Below are positions 15,139-24,046 of a stretch of DNA of 64,000 bases, one piece after another. Where the stretch lies: the NCBI GenBank assembly GCA_016710015.1, contig JADJLR010000001.1, positions 744,001 through 808,000 on the forward strand, read 5' to 3'. The position numbers and the translations under genes are program-made. Numbering within the stretch: position 1 is the stretch's first letter; each line of letters begins with the position of its first letter. The notes under the pieces are model-generated. The model was given only the letters and a program-made list of their open reading frames with translations. It was not told where the DNA came from and made no database searches. Source of the stretch: Flavobacteriales bacterium (GTDB lineage: Bacteria; Bacteroidota; Bacteroidia; Flavobacteriales_F; PHOS-HE28).

Positions 15139-16095
15139 GTGGCACGCAAACGGGTGAAGCGCTCCGACTGTCCCAACTGTGGACGCTCATTGCTTGCTGC
15201 GGACAACTATTGCCCGAGCTGCGGACAGGAGAACCACACGCACAAGTTGCCCGTGCGTCACTTCATTGTGGAATTGCTCAGCGGACTGTTCAACTTCGAC
15301 ACGAAGCTGATCCGCACCCTTCGCGACCTGTTCTGGCCACCCGGCTTGGTGATCCGGGAATTCAATGCGAACAAACGTGCGCGCTACGTGCATCCATTGC
15401 GCTTGTACCTGTTCACCAGCTTGCTCTTCTTCTTGTGTTTGGCATGGAGTGCCACGCATTTGAGTGATGGGGAGGGTCCTGTCATCACTGTGAACAGTAC
15501 AGGATCGGGATCCCTCGTAGATGAGGGTTTGACGCTGGACCTCGGGACCGGGATCATCACCGATAGTTCGATTACTGCCCTTTCCGCACGTACGAAGGTT
15601 TCCGACCACTTGATCGATAGCACGTTGTATGCTTCCGGAGTGAAGCCAACAACGGGCAATAGGATCCTGTTGAGGTTGGCCGTGAACCTGAGTGGGAGCA
15701 GTTTCAAGAAAGAGGAATTCGTGCAGCGTGTATTCTCCACCTTCAGTAAACTCCTTTTCTTGCTAGTGCCCTTGTTCGCACTTCTTCTCAAGGTCTTATA
15801 CCGCCGCAGCGGGAATTTCTACACCGAGCACTTGGTCTTTGCGTTGTACTTCCATACCGTCGTGTTCCTGATCTTGATGGTGCGTATTCTCTTGGGCGAA
15901 TTCGTCCACTTGGAGAAGATTGAACTCGTGTTCAGTCTACTGCCCGTGACCCTTTTATTCTGGACCCTGCACACGGTGCATGGCAATGCTTGGTGGCGTA
16001 CTTCGGTAAAAGGACTCTTGCTGTTGGTGAGCTACATCGTTTTTCTCGCCCTCGGACTGAGCATTGCGGCCTTGGCAGGGGCATTGGCGATCTGA
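15139..16095 (+). CDS. DUF3667 zinc-ribbon membrane protein
   Basis: This 318-residue protein starts at GTG 15139 (MARKRVKRSDCPNCGRSLLA). Residues 11-31 carry a zinc ribbon (CPNCG...CPSCGQ), followed by the DUF3667 signature NFDTKLIRTLRDLFWPPGLV and RARYVHPLRLYLFTSLLFFL. About five transmembrane helices follow, separated by a polar loop of about 110 residues. The family is widespread in Bacteroidota and its function is unknown. It begins 3 bp after the yajQ stop. Confidence 0.85.
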   Translation: MARKRVKRSDCPNCGRSLLAADNYCPSCGQENHTHKLPVRHFIVELLSGLFNFDTKLIRTLRDLFWPPGLVIREFNANKRARYVHPLRLYLFTSLLFFLCLAWSATHLSDGEGPVITVNSTGSGSLVDEGLTLDLGTGIITDSSITALSARTKVSDHLIDSTLYASGVKPTTGNRILLRLAVNLSGSSFKKEEFVQRVFSTFSKLLFLLVPLFALLLKVLYRRSGNFYTEHLVFALYFHTVVFLILMVRILLGEFVHLEKIELVFSLLPVTLLFWTLHTVHGNAWWRTSVKGLLLLVSYIVFLALGLSIAALAGALAI

Positions 16096-16147
16096 TCAGG
16101 CATCGAATACCATACGTTCAACGTCTAGGGGACATAAGGACCCAACC

Positions 16148-17422
16148 ATGCGAATATTGACCACTATCACAGGCTCATTGCTTTTCGCTGTAACAACTTT
16201 CGCGCAGACGTACTTCTACATCGATGCGATAGCTATACAGCCAAGTGACCCGACAACGATCGACCAGATGACCATAGAACTCTCAGGTGGGTTGTCGGGC
16301 ACCGGTGCATACATCGCAAGTGCCAGCGCCTCGGAACAGGGCGGCATCGTATCGCTCACGATCTCTGCAGCCGATGATGGCGGCGCCACCGTGATCGTGC
16401 CGCATACCGAGAGCATACTTTTAGGGTTCTTGCCGGAAGGTGAGTACATGATCGAGATCGATGGAAATTCCATCTTGGACCTCGCTCCCAATGGCCAACA
16501 CTTCTTCGAGGTGACAGCAGGTGATCCCTGCGACGCTTTGGACATCGACTTCGTTCAATGGGCGCCGTTCAGCGATACCGCATTGATCGTACGCCTGTAC
16601 AACATTGGTCCGGAGCTTGTCGGTTACCCCGGTTTCGTATTGATGGATGCGAGCGGCGATACCTTGGCTGTAGAGTTGGTCAATTCCTTCAGCATCGACG
16701 GCGAGAGCTATCACGAGTTGACCGTTCATCCAGGAGCTGTGATCCCAGAAGGGCCATTCATGGGCGAACTCCATCTGTGGACCTGGTTCTTTGGAGAACT
16801 CACGTGTACGTGGGACTTGGAAATGGACCTTTGCCCACCTGCCCCCTGCGATACGCTATACCCCACATTGCAAAATTTTGGAAATGCCCTCACTTTGGGG
16901 GATTTCAGTTGGAGTATCCTCAATGAAGAATTCGAGGTTGTGGGATCGGGGACCTTTACGTTGATCGACACCGTCCAGTTCGACTTCGATACCCTGTGCC
17001 TTGCGCCCGGGAGCTACTCCATGCACTGTTCGTACGAGCAAGATCCAACAGGTGGTCAACCGTATTTCGGGGTGGCATCCTCCGCTTGGTCCGATGGCCC
17101 TCGATCGCCGTTGCTCTGGGACAGTACGTTACCGCTGGAATTCGACTTTCTTCCCGGTTGTGTGGATGGCACCAACGGTGTTCAAGATCCCACGAAAGAA
17201 GAGGGCACCAGGATCCGGCGGGTGCTGAACGGGATTGAACTAGGGACCTTGGATGGCTCTGCGATCGGTGCCGTTCAGGTCTTCAGTGCCGATGGGAAAC
17301 TCCTACGTACCACGATCGCCGCTTCGAACACCTTTCGTATTGACCTTCAACATATCCCGGATGGGGTAATGATCGTGCGTACGGCGGACAAGGTCCAACG
17401 CTTCGTTTGGTCCGCACCCTGA
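16148..17422 (+). CDS. Secreted hypothetical protein with C-terminal sorting-like domain
   Basis: This 424-residue protein starts at ATG 16148 with a signal peptide (MRILTTITGSLLFAVTTFAQ). The body is strand-rich and acidic with several Cys pairs (GDPCDALDID, CPPAPCDTLY, FLPGCVDGTN) and no catalytic motif I can identify. The C-terminal region (GAVQVFSADGKLLRTTIAAS, LQHIPDGVMIVRTADKVQRF) follows the type IX sorting domain pattern of a strand, DGK, a strand, then PxGxYxVxV, in a divergent form. It is probably exported through the outer membrane. A strong hairpin terminator follows at 17522. Confidence 0.75.
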   Translation: MRILTTITGSLLFAVTTFAQTYFYIDAIAIQPSDPTTIDQMTIELSGGLSGTGAYIASASASEQGGIVSLTISAADDGGATVIVPHTESILLGFLPEGEYMIEIDGNSILDLAPNGQHFFEVTAGDPCDALDIDFVQWAPFSDTALIVRLYNIGPELVGYPGFVLMDASGDTLAVELVNSFSIDGESYHELTVHPGAVIPEGPFMGELHLWTWFFGELTCTWDLEMDLCPPAPCDTLYPTLQNFGNALTLGDFSWSILNEEFEVVGSGTFTLIDTVQFDFDTLCLAPGSYSMHCSYEQDPTGGQPYFGVASSAWSDGPRSPLLWDSTLPLEFDFLPGCVDGTNGVQDPTKEEGTRIRRVLNGIELGTLDGSAIGAVQVFSADGKLLRTTIAASNTFRIDLQHIPDGVMIVRTADKVQRFVWSAP

Positions 17423-17521
17423 CCGGCAGAATTCAGACCAAGGTATTCGGGCTTGCTGACCGCATAGATACCACGTGGACCCAAGAGAATTAAGACATGA
17501 ACTCTCCCGGCCCGAACAGGC

Positions 17522-17547
17522 GAAGCCCGCCTTACGGGGCGGGCTTC
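17522..17547 (+). terminator. Hairpin terminator
   Basis: GAAGCCCGCC and GGCGGGCTTC form a 10-bp stem with a short TTACGG loop, followed by TGTTTG. It lies 100 bp downstream of the secreted protein gene on the same strand. Confidence 0.75.
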
Positions 17548-18237
17548 TGTTTGAGCTGATCTCCTAGCTTACGGGCCGGGTCAGGAACTTTTAGCGCCAC
17601 AAGGCTGGTGTTCCTTTGATCAGTTAGGCCTGAGCTCCAGATCAGTGGAGCTTGAGGGTTTCAACGTCGTGTTACGCGAACAGGTTACGGTTACTGATCA
17701 GGGACCAGAGCATCCAGTGCCTTCAACACCGATCGACAGGAACGAACACGCAGTTCGGATCCTCGATCCCCTTGATGAAAACCACCTGAACAACACCATC
17801 ATCAAAAGGCGATCGACACGGAAACCGGAGCAGACCCGTAGGTTACCCTTTTTCGCTTAGGCTTGCCGTTCGAACCGATGGCGCTCGATGTCCAGTGGTA
17901 GCACGCAATTGGCATTTACGATGTCCTGCCAAGGCTTGTCAATAAAATGTTTGCCGCACTCATGGAACCCTGACACCGGACATTTTCCTCGCAAAAATTC
18001 GTGCGACGGGAACATCACCCATCGAATGTGCCATGTACTCGAACCTGCACCACATACAAGAGTTCCGTTCGGCTATCCCGTTCCGTGGGATATTCGACCG
18101 TGCGAATACGAAAAAGCCGGAAGAAGGAACAAAGACACCAGATCCAATTCCTCAAGAACGATCGTAAGCGGATCGAATGGGACGAAAAGTAGACCGATCA
18201 CTTTCGGCGAATGGATCCCCTCCGGACCAACAACGGA
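17548..18237. other. 690-bp region with no convincing gene, possible decayed coding DNA
   Basis: No frame gives a gene I would defend. On the minus strand a 52-codon frame (18015 to 17857, containing KCPVSGFHECGKHFIDKPWQ) and, downstream in shifted frames, pieces such as DDGVVQVVFIKGIEDPNC look peptide-like but are broken by stops. This would fit a frameshifted remnant. Base composition is less GC-rich than in neighbouring genes. Confidence 0.4.
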
Positions 18238-18561
18238 TCAGAACATGCCGCCACCCTTGAGGAACATCACAAAGATGAAGGTCATCAAGAAGTGATGGAA
18301 GAGCAGCAGTGCCGTGGCGAAGGTGAGTACCTGTTTCCCGCTGGATGTGAGCTCCGGGAAGAGCTTCTTGTTATTCACAGCGATGATCGGCAAGGGAACG
18401 GTAGCCAACAAGAACGTGATGGCCAAAGCTTTGAAAACGACCACATTATCCAACAAACCAAAGAATAAGTGCGCGTAATAGAACACAAAGCCTAGGAAGG
18501 ACAATAGTCCAAGGCGCACAAAGAGTCTTGCTTCTGCTACCATTTTGGGTTTGGTTTCCAT
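18238..18561 (-). CDS. Small three-helix membrane protein
   Basis: This 107-residue protein starts at ATG 18561 (METKPKMVAEARLFVRLG). It has three hydrophobic segments (LLSFLGFVFYYAHLFFGLL, VVFKALAITFLLATVPLPII and LTFATALLLFHHFLMTFIFV) and ends in a short Gly-rich tail. I recognise no family. It lies about 80 bp downstream of the last gene of the membrane-protein operon and may be its final member or independent. Confidence 0.7.
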   Translation of the reverse strand: METKPKMVAEARLFVRLGLLSFLGFVFYYAHLFFGLLDNVVVFKALAITFLLATVPLPIIAVNNKKLFPELTSSGKQVLTFATALLLFHHFLMTFIFVMFLKGGGMF

Positions 18562-18641
18562 GACAAAAGACGCACGGTTGGAACGAGGTTGTGTGCCATG
18601 GGGTTACACGTTATCCACAACAAGCGGTTCGGATAGGGATC

Positions 18642-19361
18642 CTAATCTGCTTCACGGGCCCTACGCAGACAACGGATCAGGGCCGCGATCACCGCAACGC
18701 ACCCAGCCATGAACCAAGGCCATGGAAAGCGTTCCGGGATGTACGCCCTGCCTTGTTGAAGAGCCATGGCTTGGCTATCCTGCAGATCATTTTGTGCGAA
18801 TAGGTCGACTCCGCTGAAGGAATTCATCAGCGGATCCAAGGTGAAGGCAAGAATGATGAGCAAGGCACCCGTGCAAAGCAATGCCCATGTCCACCCATCC
18901 ACGAGGCCAACCGGGCGTTTGGATCGACCATAAAGCAGGATCACAGCCAATGCAATGAGCCCCAAGGACACTACACACGGTGCCCAGACCGGCCCTACCC
19001 ACGGAACCGGGATCAAGAACAAAAGATCCCGACTGGCAAGACTTGCGGGCCAATCCAACAACACCTTCAGCCAGACATAGTAGAAAATGTCCCATACGCC
19101 GAATCCGAAGCAGAACCAAGCGAACCGGTCCAATGCACTTCTAGCGACCAAAGCACCGGGAACGAGCAGCATCACCAAGGTCGCTGCCTCCCGCGCTACT
19201 TCCGTGGTCACCAAGGACCGATCCATGGGTACCAGCGGAAAATCGAACCCCTCGGGGTAATACAAGGCTCGGAGATAGACCACCACGGCGCTTTCGAGAA
19301 AAGCCATGGCCGCGAAAAAGACGGTCATCCAAACCACGTATCGACGGAGATCAGCGGGCAT
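18642..19361 (-). CDS. Integral membrane protein, unknown
   Basis: This 239-residue protein starts at ATG 19361 (MPADLRRYVVWMTVFFAAMA), overlapping the preceding EEP gene by 11 bp, which supports this start and translational coupling. About six transmembrane segments are visible. Notable loops are EVAREAATLVMLLVPGALVA and WDIFYYVWLKVLLDWP. A C-terminal periplasmic-type stretch with DLFAQNDLQDSQAM precedes the last helix. I cannot name a family. It is the last tightly coupled gene of the operon running from 23268. Confidence 0.75.
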   Translation of the reverse strand: MPADLRRYVVWMTVFFAAMAFLESAVVVYLRALYYPEGFDFPLVPMDRSLVTTEVAREAATLVMLLVPGALVARSALDRFAWFCFGFGVWDIFYYVWLKVLLDWPASLASRDLLFLIPVPWVGPVWAPCVVSLGLIALAVILLYGRSKRPVGLVDGWTWALLCTGALLIILAFTLDPLMNSFSGVDLFAQNDLQDSQAMALQQGRAYIPERFPWPWFMAGCVAVIAALIRCLRRAREAD

Positions 19362-20283
19362 GAAAAGGCAATTGGATCTCGGCCAATAGTCCGCGATGAT
19401 CACTGCCCGGCACGTGGACGGTGGTCAATGATCGGATCGAGAGTCCATTGGAGATCAATACGTGGTCCAAAGGGATGAATGCAAGTGGCCCTATGGAAGG
19501 CCAGGTTCGTTGTTGCAACGGCGTGGTGGAGCACAAACCTGTTCGATGACAGAAACGCTGATACGCTTTGTCCCAAGGCACCGTGTTCAGGTCGCCGACC
19601 ACGATGGTGGCAGTATCGCTGCTGACCAGATGTTGTGCGAGGGTCTCGAACTGCTCGTTCCGTTGGCGGAAATGGTCATAACTGACCGGTGAAGTGGCGT
19701 GAACGGTGATCAACCGAATGGGTTCACACTCCACCTCGAACAGCGCTTCGATAACTGGTGTACCGACGAGGTCCATGGTCCTGACCTGCGTGAACGGATG
19801 TTTGCTGAACAAAGCGATCCCGTGATAACGCGCGCCCGGGATCACCTGAGCGAAGGGATACGTTCCACACAACCCGGTTCGTAAGGCATCGGCCCAGTCC
19901 TCCCCGACTTCTTGAACAGAGATCACATCGGCACCGCTATCCAACGCCTGCTTTATGGCTTCATCAAAGCGATGGTTGGGTTGAAGCACGTTCATGTGGA
20001 AGACGTGTATGGAAGGTCCTGCGCTCTTGTTGCTCATCTGCAAGACCGGGGTGAACGCTTGCCCGGACGTGAGTACTGCACCGAACAAGGCTGTGATGGA
20101 CGTCCACCTGTACTTCTTCCAACGTGCGAGTCCCGAGATGAGTAGCAAGGTCAACGAAATGGGAAGCATGAAGGCACGCGCCAACATGGGCAGATACGCA
20201 TCGGGGGCAAATGCCATAGCCACGGAAACCACCAATAACAACGTGGTGTACCGAAGGTCCCGGTACAGGAATGGCTGCATCAT
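19351..20283 (-). CDS. Membrane-anchored endonuclease/exonuclease/phosphatase (EEP) family protein
   Basis: This 310-residue protein starts at ATG 20283, overlapping the upstream stop by 4 bp. Residues 1-75 hold three transmembrane helices, followed by an EEP domain. Visible metal and catalytic motifs are HVFHMNVLQPN, SVQEVGEDW (Glu), GDLNTVPWD (Asp/Asn), PLDHVLIS and GSDHRGLLAEI (final Asp-His). The family covers phosphodiesterases acting on nucleic acids, phospholipids or sugar phosphates. With N-terminal helices the domain probably faces the periplasm, like YafD-type proteins. The substrate is unknown. Confidence 0.88.
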   Translation of the reverse strand: MMQPFLYRDLRYTTLLLVVSVAMAFAPDAYLPMLARAFMLPISLTLLLISGLARWKKYRWTSITALFGAVLTSGQAFTPVLQMSNKSAGPSIHVFHMNVLQPNHRFDEAIKQALDSGADVISVQEVGEDWADALRTGLCGTYPFAQVIPGARYHGIALFSKHPFTQVRTMDLVGTPVIEALFEVECEPIRLITVHATSPVSYDHFRQRNEQFETLAQHLVSSDTATIVVGDLNTVPWDKAYQRFCHRTGLCSTTPLQQRTWPSIGPLAFIPLDHVLISNGLSIRSLTTVHVPGSDHRGLLAEIQLPFHAR

Positions 20284-20762
20284 GACGTTGCGTTGCGAAG
20301 TGCGGAAAGGCGATCGATCCGGCGTAGCACCAGCCAAAGCGGTATGGCACCGAGGACACCAAAAGAGGCATCAATGCAGCGCCAAAAGAAGGGAATACCT
20401 CTGATCGGAGCCCAGAGGAAGGCCAAGGGCAGAACCAACAAACAACACCAAAGCCCCCACTCGATCACCCATCTGTTCTGCACTGGATCGCGATACGGGC
20501 CAACGAATGCTAGGGCGATCACCACGTGCGCGAATGCCAGCCAATCAGTTCCATAGAAAAGGAATGGATCAGTAGCTCCAACATGACCGACGGCCATTGC
20601 CGCATGTGCCGACCAACCTGCCCATGGTTCACCCCAAGCTGCGGTCACATCAGCCAACCACGCTGTTCCCCATTCCAGCGGAACAGCGCTGAGTCCACTG
20701 ATCACCAGCGCAAGCATGAAGAACAGGATCCAACGCCGGATGGAACGAAGGTCCGTACTCAT
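20280..20762 (-). CDS. Integral membrane protein, unknown
   Basis: This 160-residue protein starts at ATG 20762 (MSTDLRSIRRWILFFMLALV), in 4-bp overlap with the DUF4173 gene stop. It has about four transmembrane segments, with Trp-rich loops (VTAAWGEPWAGWSAHAAMAV, FLFYGTDWLAFAHVVIALAF). It has the appearance of small Bacteroidota multi-pass proteins with no assigned function. It ends in the 4-bp overlap with the EEP gene, so it is translated as part of the operon. Confidence 0.75.
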   Translation of the reverse strand: MSTDLRSIRRWILFFMLALVISGLSAVPLEWGTAWLADVTAAWGEPWAGWSAHAAMAVGHVGATDPFLFYGTDWLAFAHVVIALAFVGPYRDPVQNRWVIEWGLWCCLLVLPLAFLWAPIRGIPFFWRCIDASFGVLGAIPLWLVLRRIDRLSALRNATS

Positions 20763-22321
20763 TTGGGATCGGACATTGGGTGGAGTGCATTCGCTGTTCG
20801 CTGGTCGGCCAAATTCCATTCTTGCCAATGCTGTTGCGCCACACGCTGCTCGAACAGATCGCGTTTCACATCCAATTCCATTCGGAAGGTCTGCGGATCA
20901 AGATGTTCCACCCAGCGCACGGTATTGGATCGGTGGCGGGCCATTTGCCCTTCCACTTTGTCCAGATCGGCATACAGGAGCGGCAGCACCTTGTCGGACA
21001 TGGCGAGGTAGTTGTCCACGTCGATCTCGCCTCGATTCCAATGGCCCAGATTGAAACGCACGATAGCGCTATCCCAATCGACAGTGGTCAAGGCGATGAG
21101 CACCGTGAACATGGCCCATCCATTTACGCGTGCGAGGTAGAAAAGGCTCTTCTTGTCGCGCACTTTGAAATAGAGTGTCACCAAGCCGACCAAGACCAAG
21201 CCGAGGAACACGATGACACCGATGCGCTTGTATGCCAGCCCGTGAAAGGCGATGTACTGGTAGTTGCGGAGGAACACCGAAATACCCAGCACAAGGTTCT
21301 GTCCCACCCACAACAAGGCCAGTGTCCTCAAGCTCCTAGAGCGGGCGTAGAAATTCATGTTGTTCCGGAAGAAGTACATCAGGATCACCATGCTCAACAG
21401 AATGCTGATGATCAACATCCACGTTCCTTCATGCACGAATTGCTTCAAACTGAAATCCACCGGGACCTCGAAGCCGAACCAAAGCCACTGGACATCGATC
21501 GCATTCACCACGACCAACAGTAGGTTCACCAATACCAACAGGATCACGCCCATTCGCCGTTCGCGTTCCAGCCCATCCATGCTGCGCGGCGAAGCCCACT
21601 GTGGCAAACGCCGCCGTGTCCGCACCAGAACATCTTGCCACTGGTCTTCCATCTCGATCACCATTCGGGGTGCAAAGCGAAAGATCGAACCAGCACAGGC
21701 CAAAAGGCCGAACAGGAGGAAGAACGTGTGTGCAGTGAAGATGTTCGAGAGCGCATCGCTAAGGAACTCCCAAAGACCATCCATGAATCCAGCCGTCAAG
21801 TGGTCGAACTTGGGGTTGCCCGCACGATAGAGTTGTGTGAAAAGAAGCAGCAGCAACAAAGGCAGCGCCACCAGCTTCACCCAGCGCCAGCCTGTTCGTG
21901 GCACACCGTTCACGTTCGGCAACCGATCCAACCTACCCAGCGCAACGAATGGTGTCATCAGGATATTGGTGGATGCGTGGAGAAGGGAATAGAACAAGGA
22001 CCTTAGTCGAGCTTCCTGAGCCGCAGCCGAGGAAACCACCAGTGCGAGTATGGCTACCGCCATGGCCAAAGAACTGTGGTGAACAACCACCATGATACCG
22101 GCCAGCAAGGCACCACCCATCGTCATTCGGGCGGTTCTGGAGAGTCCATTCCAACCGGTTTTCGCGACCAGAACGACCAACACCAGCGCGATGAAAACGA
22201 GCAGATCTAGACCGAGTGCCCGTTCCCAGAACAAAATGTCGAATGCCATTACCAAGAACAACAGGGTGATCGGATCACGCCAGCTGCGCAGTGAGGATGC
22301 CGGAATTGTGGTGGTATCCAT
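20759..22321 (-). CDS. DUF4173 membrane protein
   Basis: This 520-residue protein starts at ATG 22321, 3 bp after the regulator gene. It has around eleven transmembrane segments. Family features are the FWERALGLDLLVF start, NAIDVQWLWFGFEVP, LKQFVHEGTWMLIISILLSM, SLRTLALLWVGQNLVLGISV and a long C-terminal soluble tail with VDWDSAIVRFNLGHWNRGEI. These match DUF4173/DUF4153-type proteins, which commonly sit next to winged-helix regulators. The function is unknown. Confidence 0.85.
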   Translation of the reverse strand: MDTTTIPASSLRSWRDPITLLFLVMAFDILFWERALGLDLLVFIALVLVVLVAKTGWNGLSRTARMTMGGALLAGIMVVVHHSSLAMAVAILALVVSSAAAQEARLRSLFYSLLHASTNILMTPFVALGRLDRLPNVNGVPRTGWRWVKLVALPLLLLLLFTQLYRAGNPKFDHLTAGFMDGLWEFLSDALSNIFTAHTFFLLFGLLACAGSIFRFAPRMVIEMEDQWQDVLVRTRRRLPQWASPRSMDGLERERRMGVILLVLVNLLLVVVNAIDVQWLWFGFEVPVDFSLKQFVHEGTWMLIISILLSMVILMYFFRNNMNFYARSRSLRTLALLWVGQNLVLGISVFLRNYQYIAFHGLAYKRIGVIVFLGLVLVGLVTLYFKVRDKKSLFYLARVNGWAMFTVLIALTTVDWDSAIVRFNLGHWNRGEIDVDNYLAMSDKVLPLLYADLDKVEGQMARHRSNTVRWVEHLDPQTFRMELDVKRDLFEQRVAQQHWQEWNLADQRTANALHPMSDPK

Positions 22322-22324
22322 GGG

Positions 22325-22612
22325 TCAGGGTTTGGGGATCAAGCGTTCAATGGCATCCAGATGTGCGCGAAAGGCCTTTGTTCCCGGTATGGTGGCCCGG
22401 TAACTCGTGTTGGGCCGCTTACCGATGAACCGCTTGCGGACCTGCACGTATTTCAATTCTTCCAAGGCAGCCAAGTGGCTTGCCAAATTCCCATCGGTAA
22501 CGCCCAGCAGTTCCTTGAATTGTGCATGATCGATCCATTCGTTCACAGCAAGCACCGCCATGATGCCCAAACGCACCCGACTCTCGAACGCTTTGTTCAG
22601 ATCCTCGATCAT
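22325..22612 (-). CDS. Winged-helix transcriptional regulator (HTH_34/MarR-like)
   Basis: This 95-residue DNA-binding protein starts at ATG 22612 and overlaps the upstream gene by 4 bp. The winged-helix pattern is clear: RVRLGIMAVLAVNEWIDHAQ, FKELLGVTDGNLASHLAALE as the recognition helix, and YVQVRKRFIGKRPNTSYRAT as the wing. This single-domain type usually regulates its own operon. The inverted repeat at 23276-23294 is the best candidate operator. No ligand-binding domain is present. Confidence 0.9.
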   Translation of the reverse strand: MIEDLNKAFESRVRLGIMAVLAVNEWIDHAQFKELLGVTDGNLASHLAALEELKYVQVRKRFIGKRPNTSYRATIPGTKAFRAHLDAIERLIPKP

Positions 22613-23268
22613 GCGCGTTCAGCTGGTACTTCGCGCTCGTACCGCAAGTACATGAGCGCACCGTAAACGATGTGCAACACGCCGAAGCCGAGCGCCCAGA
22701 ACAACAAACCAGCTTCGAGCCAGAACAGTGCAACGAGTCCGAGCGCGAGTTCACAGAAGCCCAGCCAACGGATCTCGTCAAGGGTGAATTTGCTGGCATT
22801 GATCAAGGCCAGTCCGTAGAAGATCAACGTAGCCGGTGGCACAAGACCCGGGAGCCCGTAATGGAAAAGGGCAAGGCAGAAGATGCCTCCGACCGCCAAT
22901 GGGATCAGCATGTTCCACATCAACCGACGCGCACTGGCATCCCACAGGTACTGACCCGCTTTACGGCTGCGACGCCACGTGAACCAACCTGCTCCAAGCA
23001 ATGCTACAAGGAGCACCAAGGCCGCATCGGTGATCAATGTGATGAGCAACGCATTCGCAGCCGTGTAGGACCCGCCGGTGCCGTAGGTGAGCACATCCCG
23101 TGCAGGCCCGAGCGTTTCGTTGATATGGTAGCGCGCCAACACGGCACCGACCAGCGCTACGCAACCAGCGAATACCCCGCTCAGCCCACTAAGACTAAGG
23201 AAACGGGTACTTCGATCCATCAACCCACGGATATGGGCGAGTTCCTTCAAGTGTTCATTTTGATCCAT
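22609..23268 (-). CDS. Membrane protein, first gene of the regulator/DUF4173 operon
   Basis: This 219-residue protein starts at ATG 23268 (MDQNEHLKELAHIRGLMDRS). A charged N-terminus is followed by about six transmembrane segments, with FLSLSGLSGVFAGCVALVGAV first and LGFGVLHIVYGALMYLRYER last. The opening LxxIRxLMERSTRFLSLSG pattern is typical of Bacteroidota membrane proteins that accompany HTH_34 regulators. The function is unknown. The operator candidate starts 7 bp upstream of the start codon. Confidence 0.85.
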   Translation of the reverse strand: MDQNEHLKELAHIRGLMDRSTRFLSLSGLSGVFAGCVALVGAVLARYHINETLGPARDVLTYGTGGSYTAANALLITLITDAALVLLVALLGAGWFTWRRSRKAGQYLWDASARRLMWNMLIPLAVGGIFCLALFHYGLPGLVPPATLIFYGLALINASKFTLDEIRWLGFCELALGLVALFWLEAGLLFWALGFGVLHIVYGALMYLRYEREVPAERA

Positions 23269-23275
23269 CACAAAG

Positions 23276-23294
23276 TACTTTGCATTACAAAGTA
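23276..23294 (-). promoter_or_regulatory. Candidate operator for the winged-helix regulator
   Basis: TACTTTG and CAAAGTA form a perfect 7-bp inverted repeat with a 5-bp spacer, 7 bp upstream of the ATG at 23268. A third half-site-like CTTTGTGATGG overlaps the start region. The TACTTTG block also resembles the -7 element TAnnTTTG of Bacteroidota promoters, so binding here would block transcription or translation of the operon that encodes the regulator. Confidence 0.6.
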
Positions 23295-23347
23295 ACGAGA
23301 TCATTCCATGAACATTGCATGGACTTGGAAAATACTTCGGAAACGGA

Positions 23348-24046
23348 TCAGTGCATGGACACCATGGCCAATGCCGCACCAACAAGTACGGCAACGAAGC
23401 GGGCCGCGTTGAACCGGTGTTCGGGAGCACTTTCAAAGATGATCGTGGTGCTGATATGCAGAAGCATACCGATCGCCAGTCCCAACATGTCGTGCAGGAA
23501 GTGATGGCCCATTCCCTCCCCGACCAGCACACCGGTACCGATCCCCAAGGGTGCTGCCAGCGCGAAGAGGACCAACATCACCCAACTCATCCACGTCCCA
23601 GTTCCAGAGCGCAGGAGAACGGTGGCAAGGGCAACTGCCATGGGCATTTTATGCAGGAGAACGCCGAATAGGAATGGAAGATCCCCAGCCACATCCGGGT
23701 CCGCGAACGGGATGCCTTCTGCATACGAGTGGAGGCATAGACTGAGCAAGGTGATCAACGGAAGGCCATGCCCGGGCTTTGCGTGTACATGGCCATGCTC
23801 GATCCCGTGACTGAAGAATTCCAGTACCACTTGCAACAAGAACCCGCCGAGCACCCAAAAGCCGACCTGCATGCCCTCTTCCGCATACAATTCCGGCAGC
23901 ATGTGGAGGAAGACGATACCAAGCAGGAAGGCACCGCTGAACGAAAGCAAGAGCCTCAGCCACCTCGCTTCGGGTTTCAGAACATGCACCAAAGCACCCG
24001 ATACGAGGGGCATTAAGAAGAAGGCCAAGGCCGTGATCAGGATCAT
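23348..24046 (-). CDS. ZIP-family metal transporter
   Basis: This 232-residue inner-membrane protein starts at ATG 24046 in 4-bp overlap with the methyltransferase stop; an earlier ATG at 24067 is possible. The ZIP metal-binding helices are visible: SLCLHSYAEGIPFADPDVAG (HS..EG) and GVLLHKMPMAVALATVLLRS (HK.P). A His-rich loop (HGIEHGHVHAKPGHGLP) lies before the HSYAEG helix. It probably imports zinc, iron or another divalent metal. About seven transmembrane segments are present. Confidence 0.9.
   Translation of the reverse strand: MILITALAFFLMPLVSGALVHVLKPEARWLRLLLSFSGAFLLGIVFLHMLPELYAEEGMQVGFWVLGGFLLQVVLEFFSHGIEHGHVHAKPGHGLPLITLLSLCLHSYAEGIPFADPDVAGDLPFLFGVLLHKMPMAVALATVLLRSGTGTWMSWVMLVLFALAAPLGIGTGVLVGEGMGHHFLHDMLGLAIGMLLHISTTIIFESAPEHRFNAARFVAVLVGAALAMVSMH

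Noticed and set aside
17857..18015. A 52-codon minus-strand gene with a Cys/His-rich centre
   Set aside because: Codon use does not match neighbours, no start context or partner exists, and the surrounding frames are broken.
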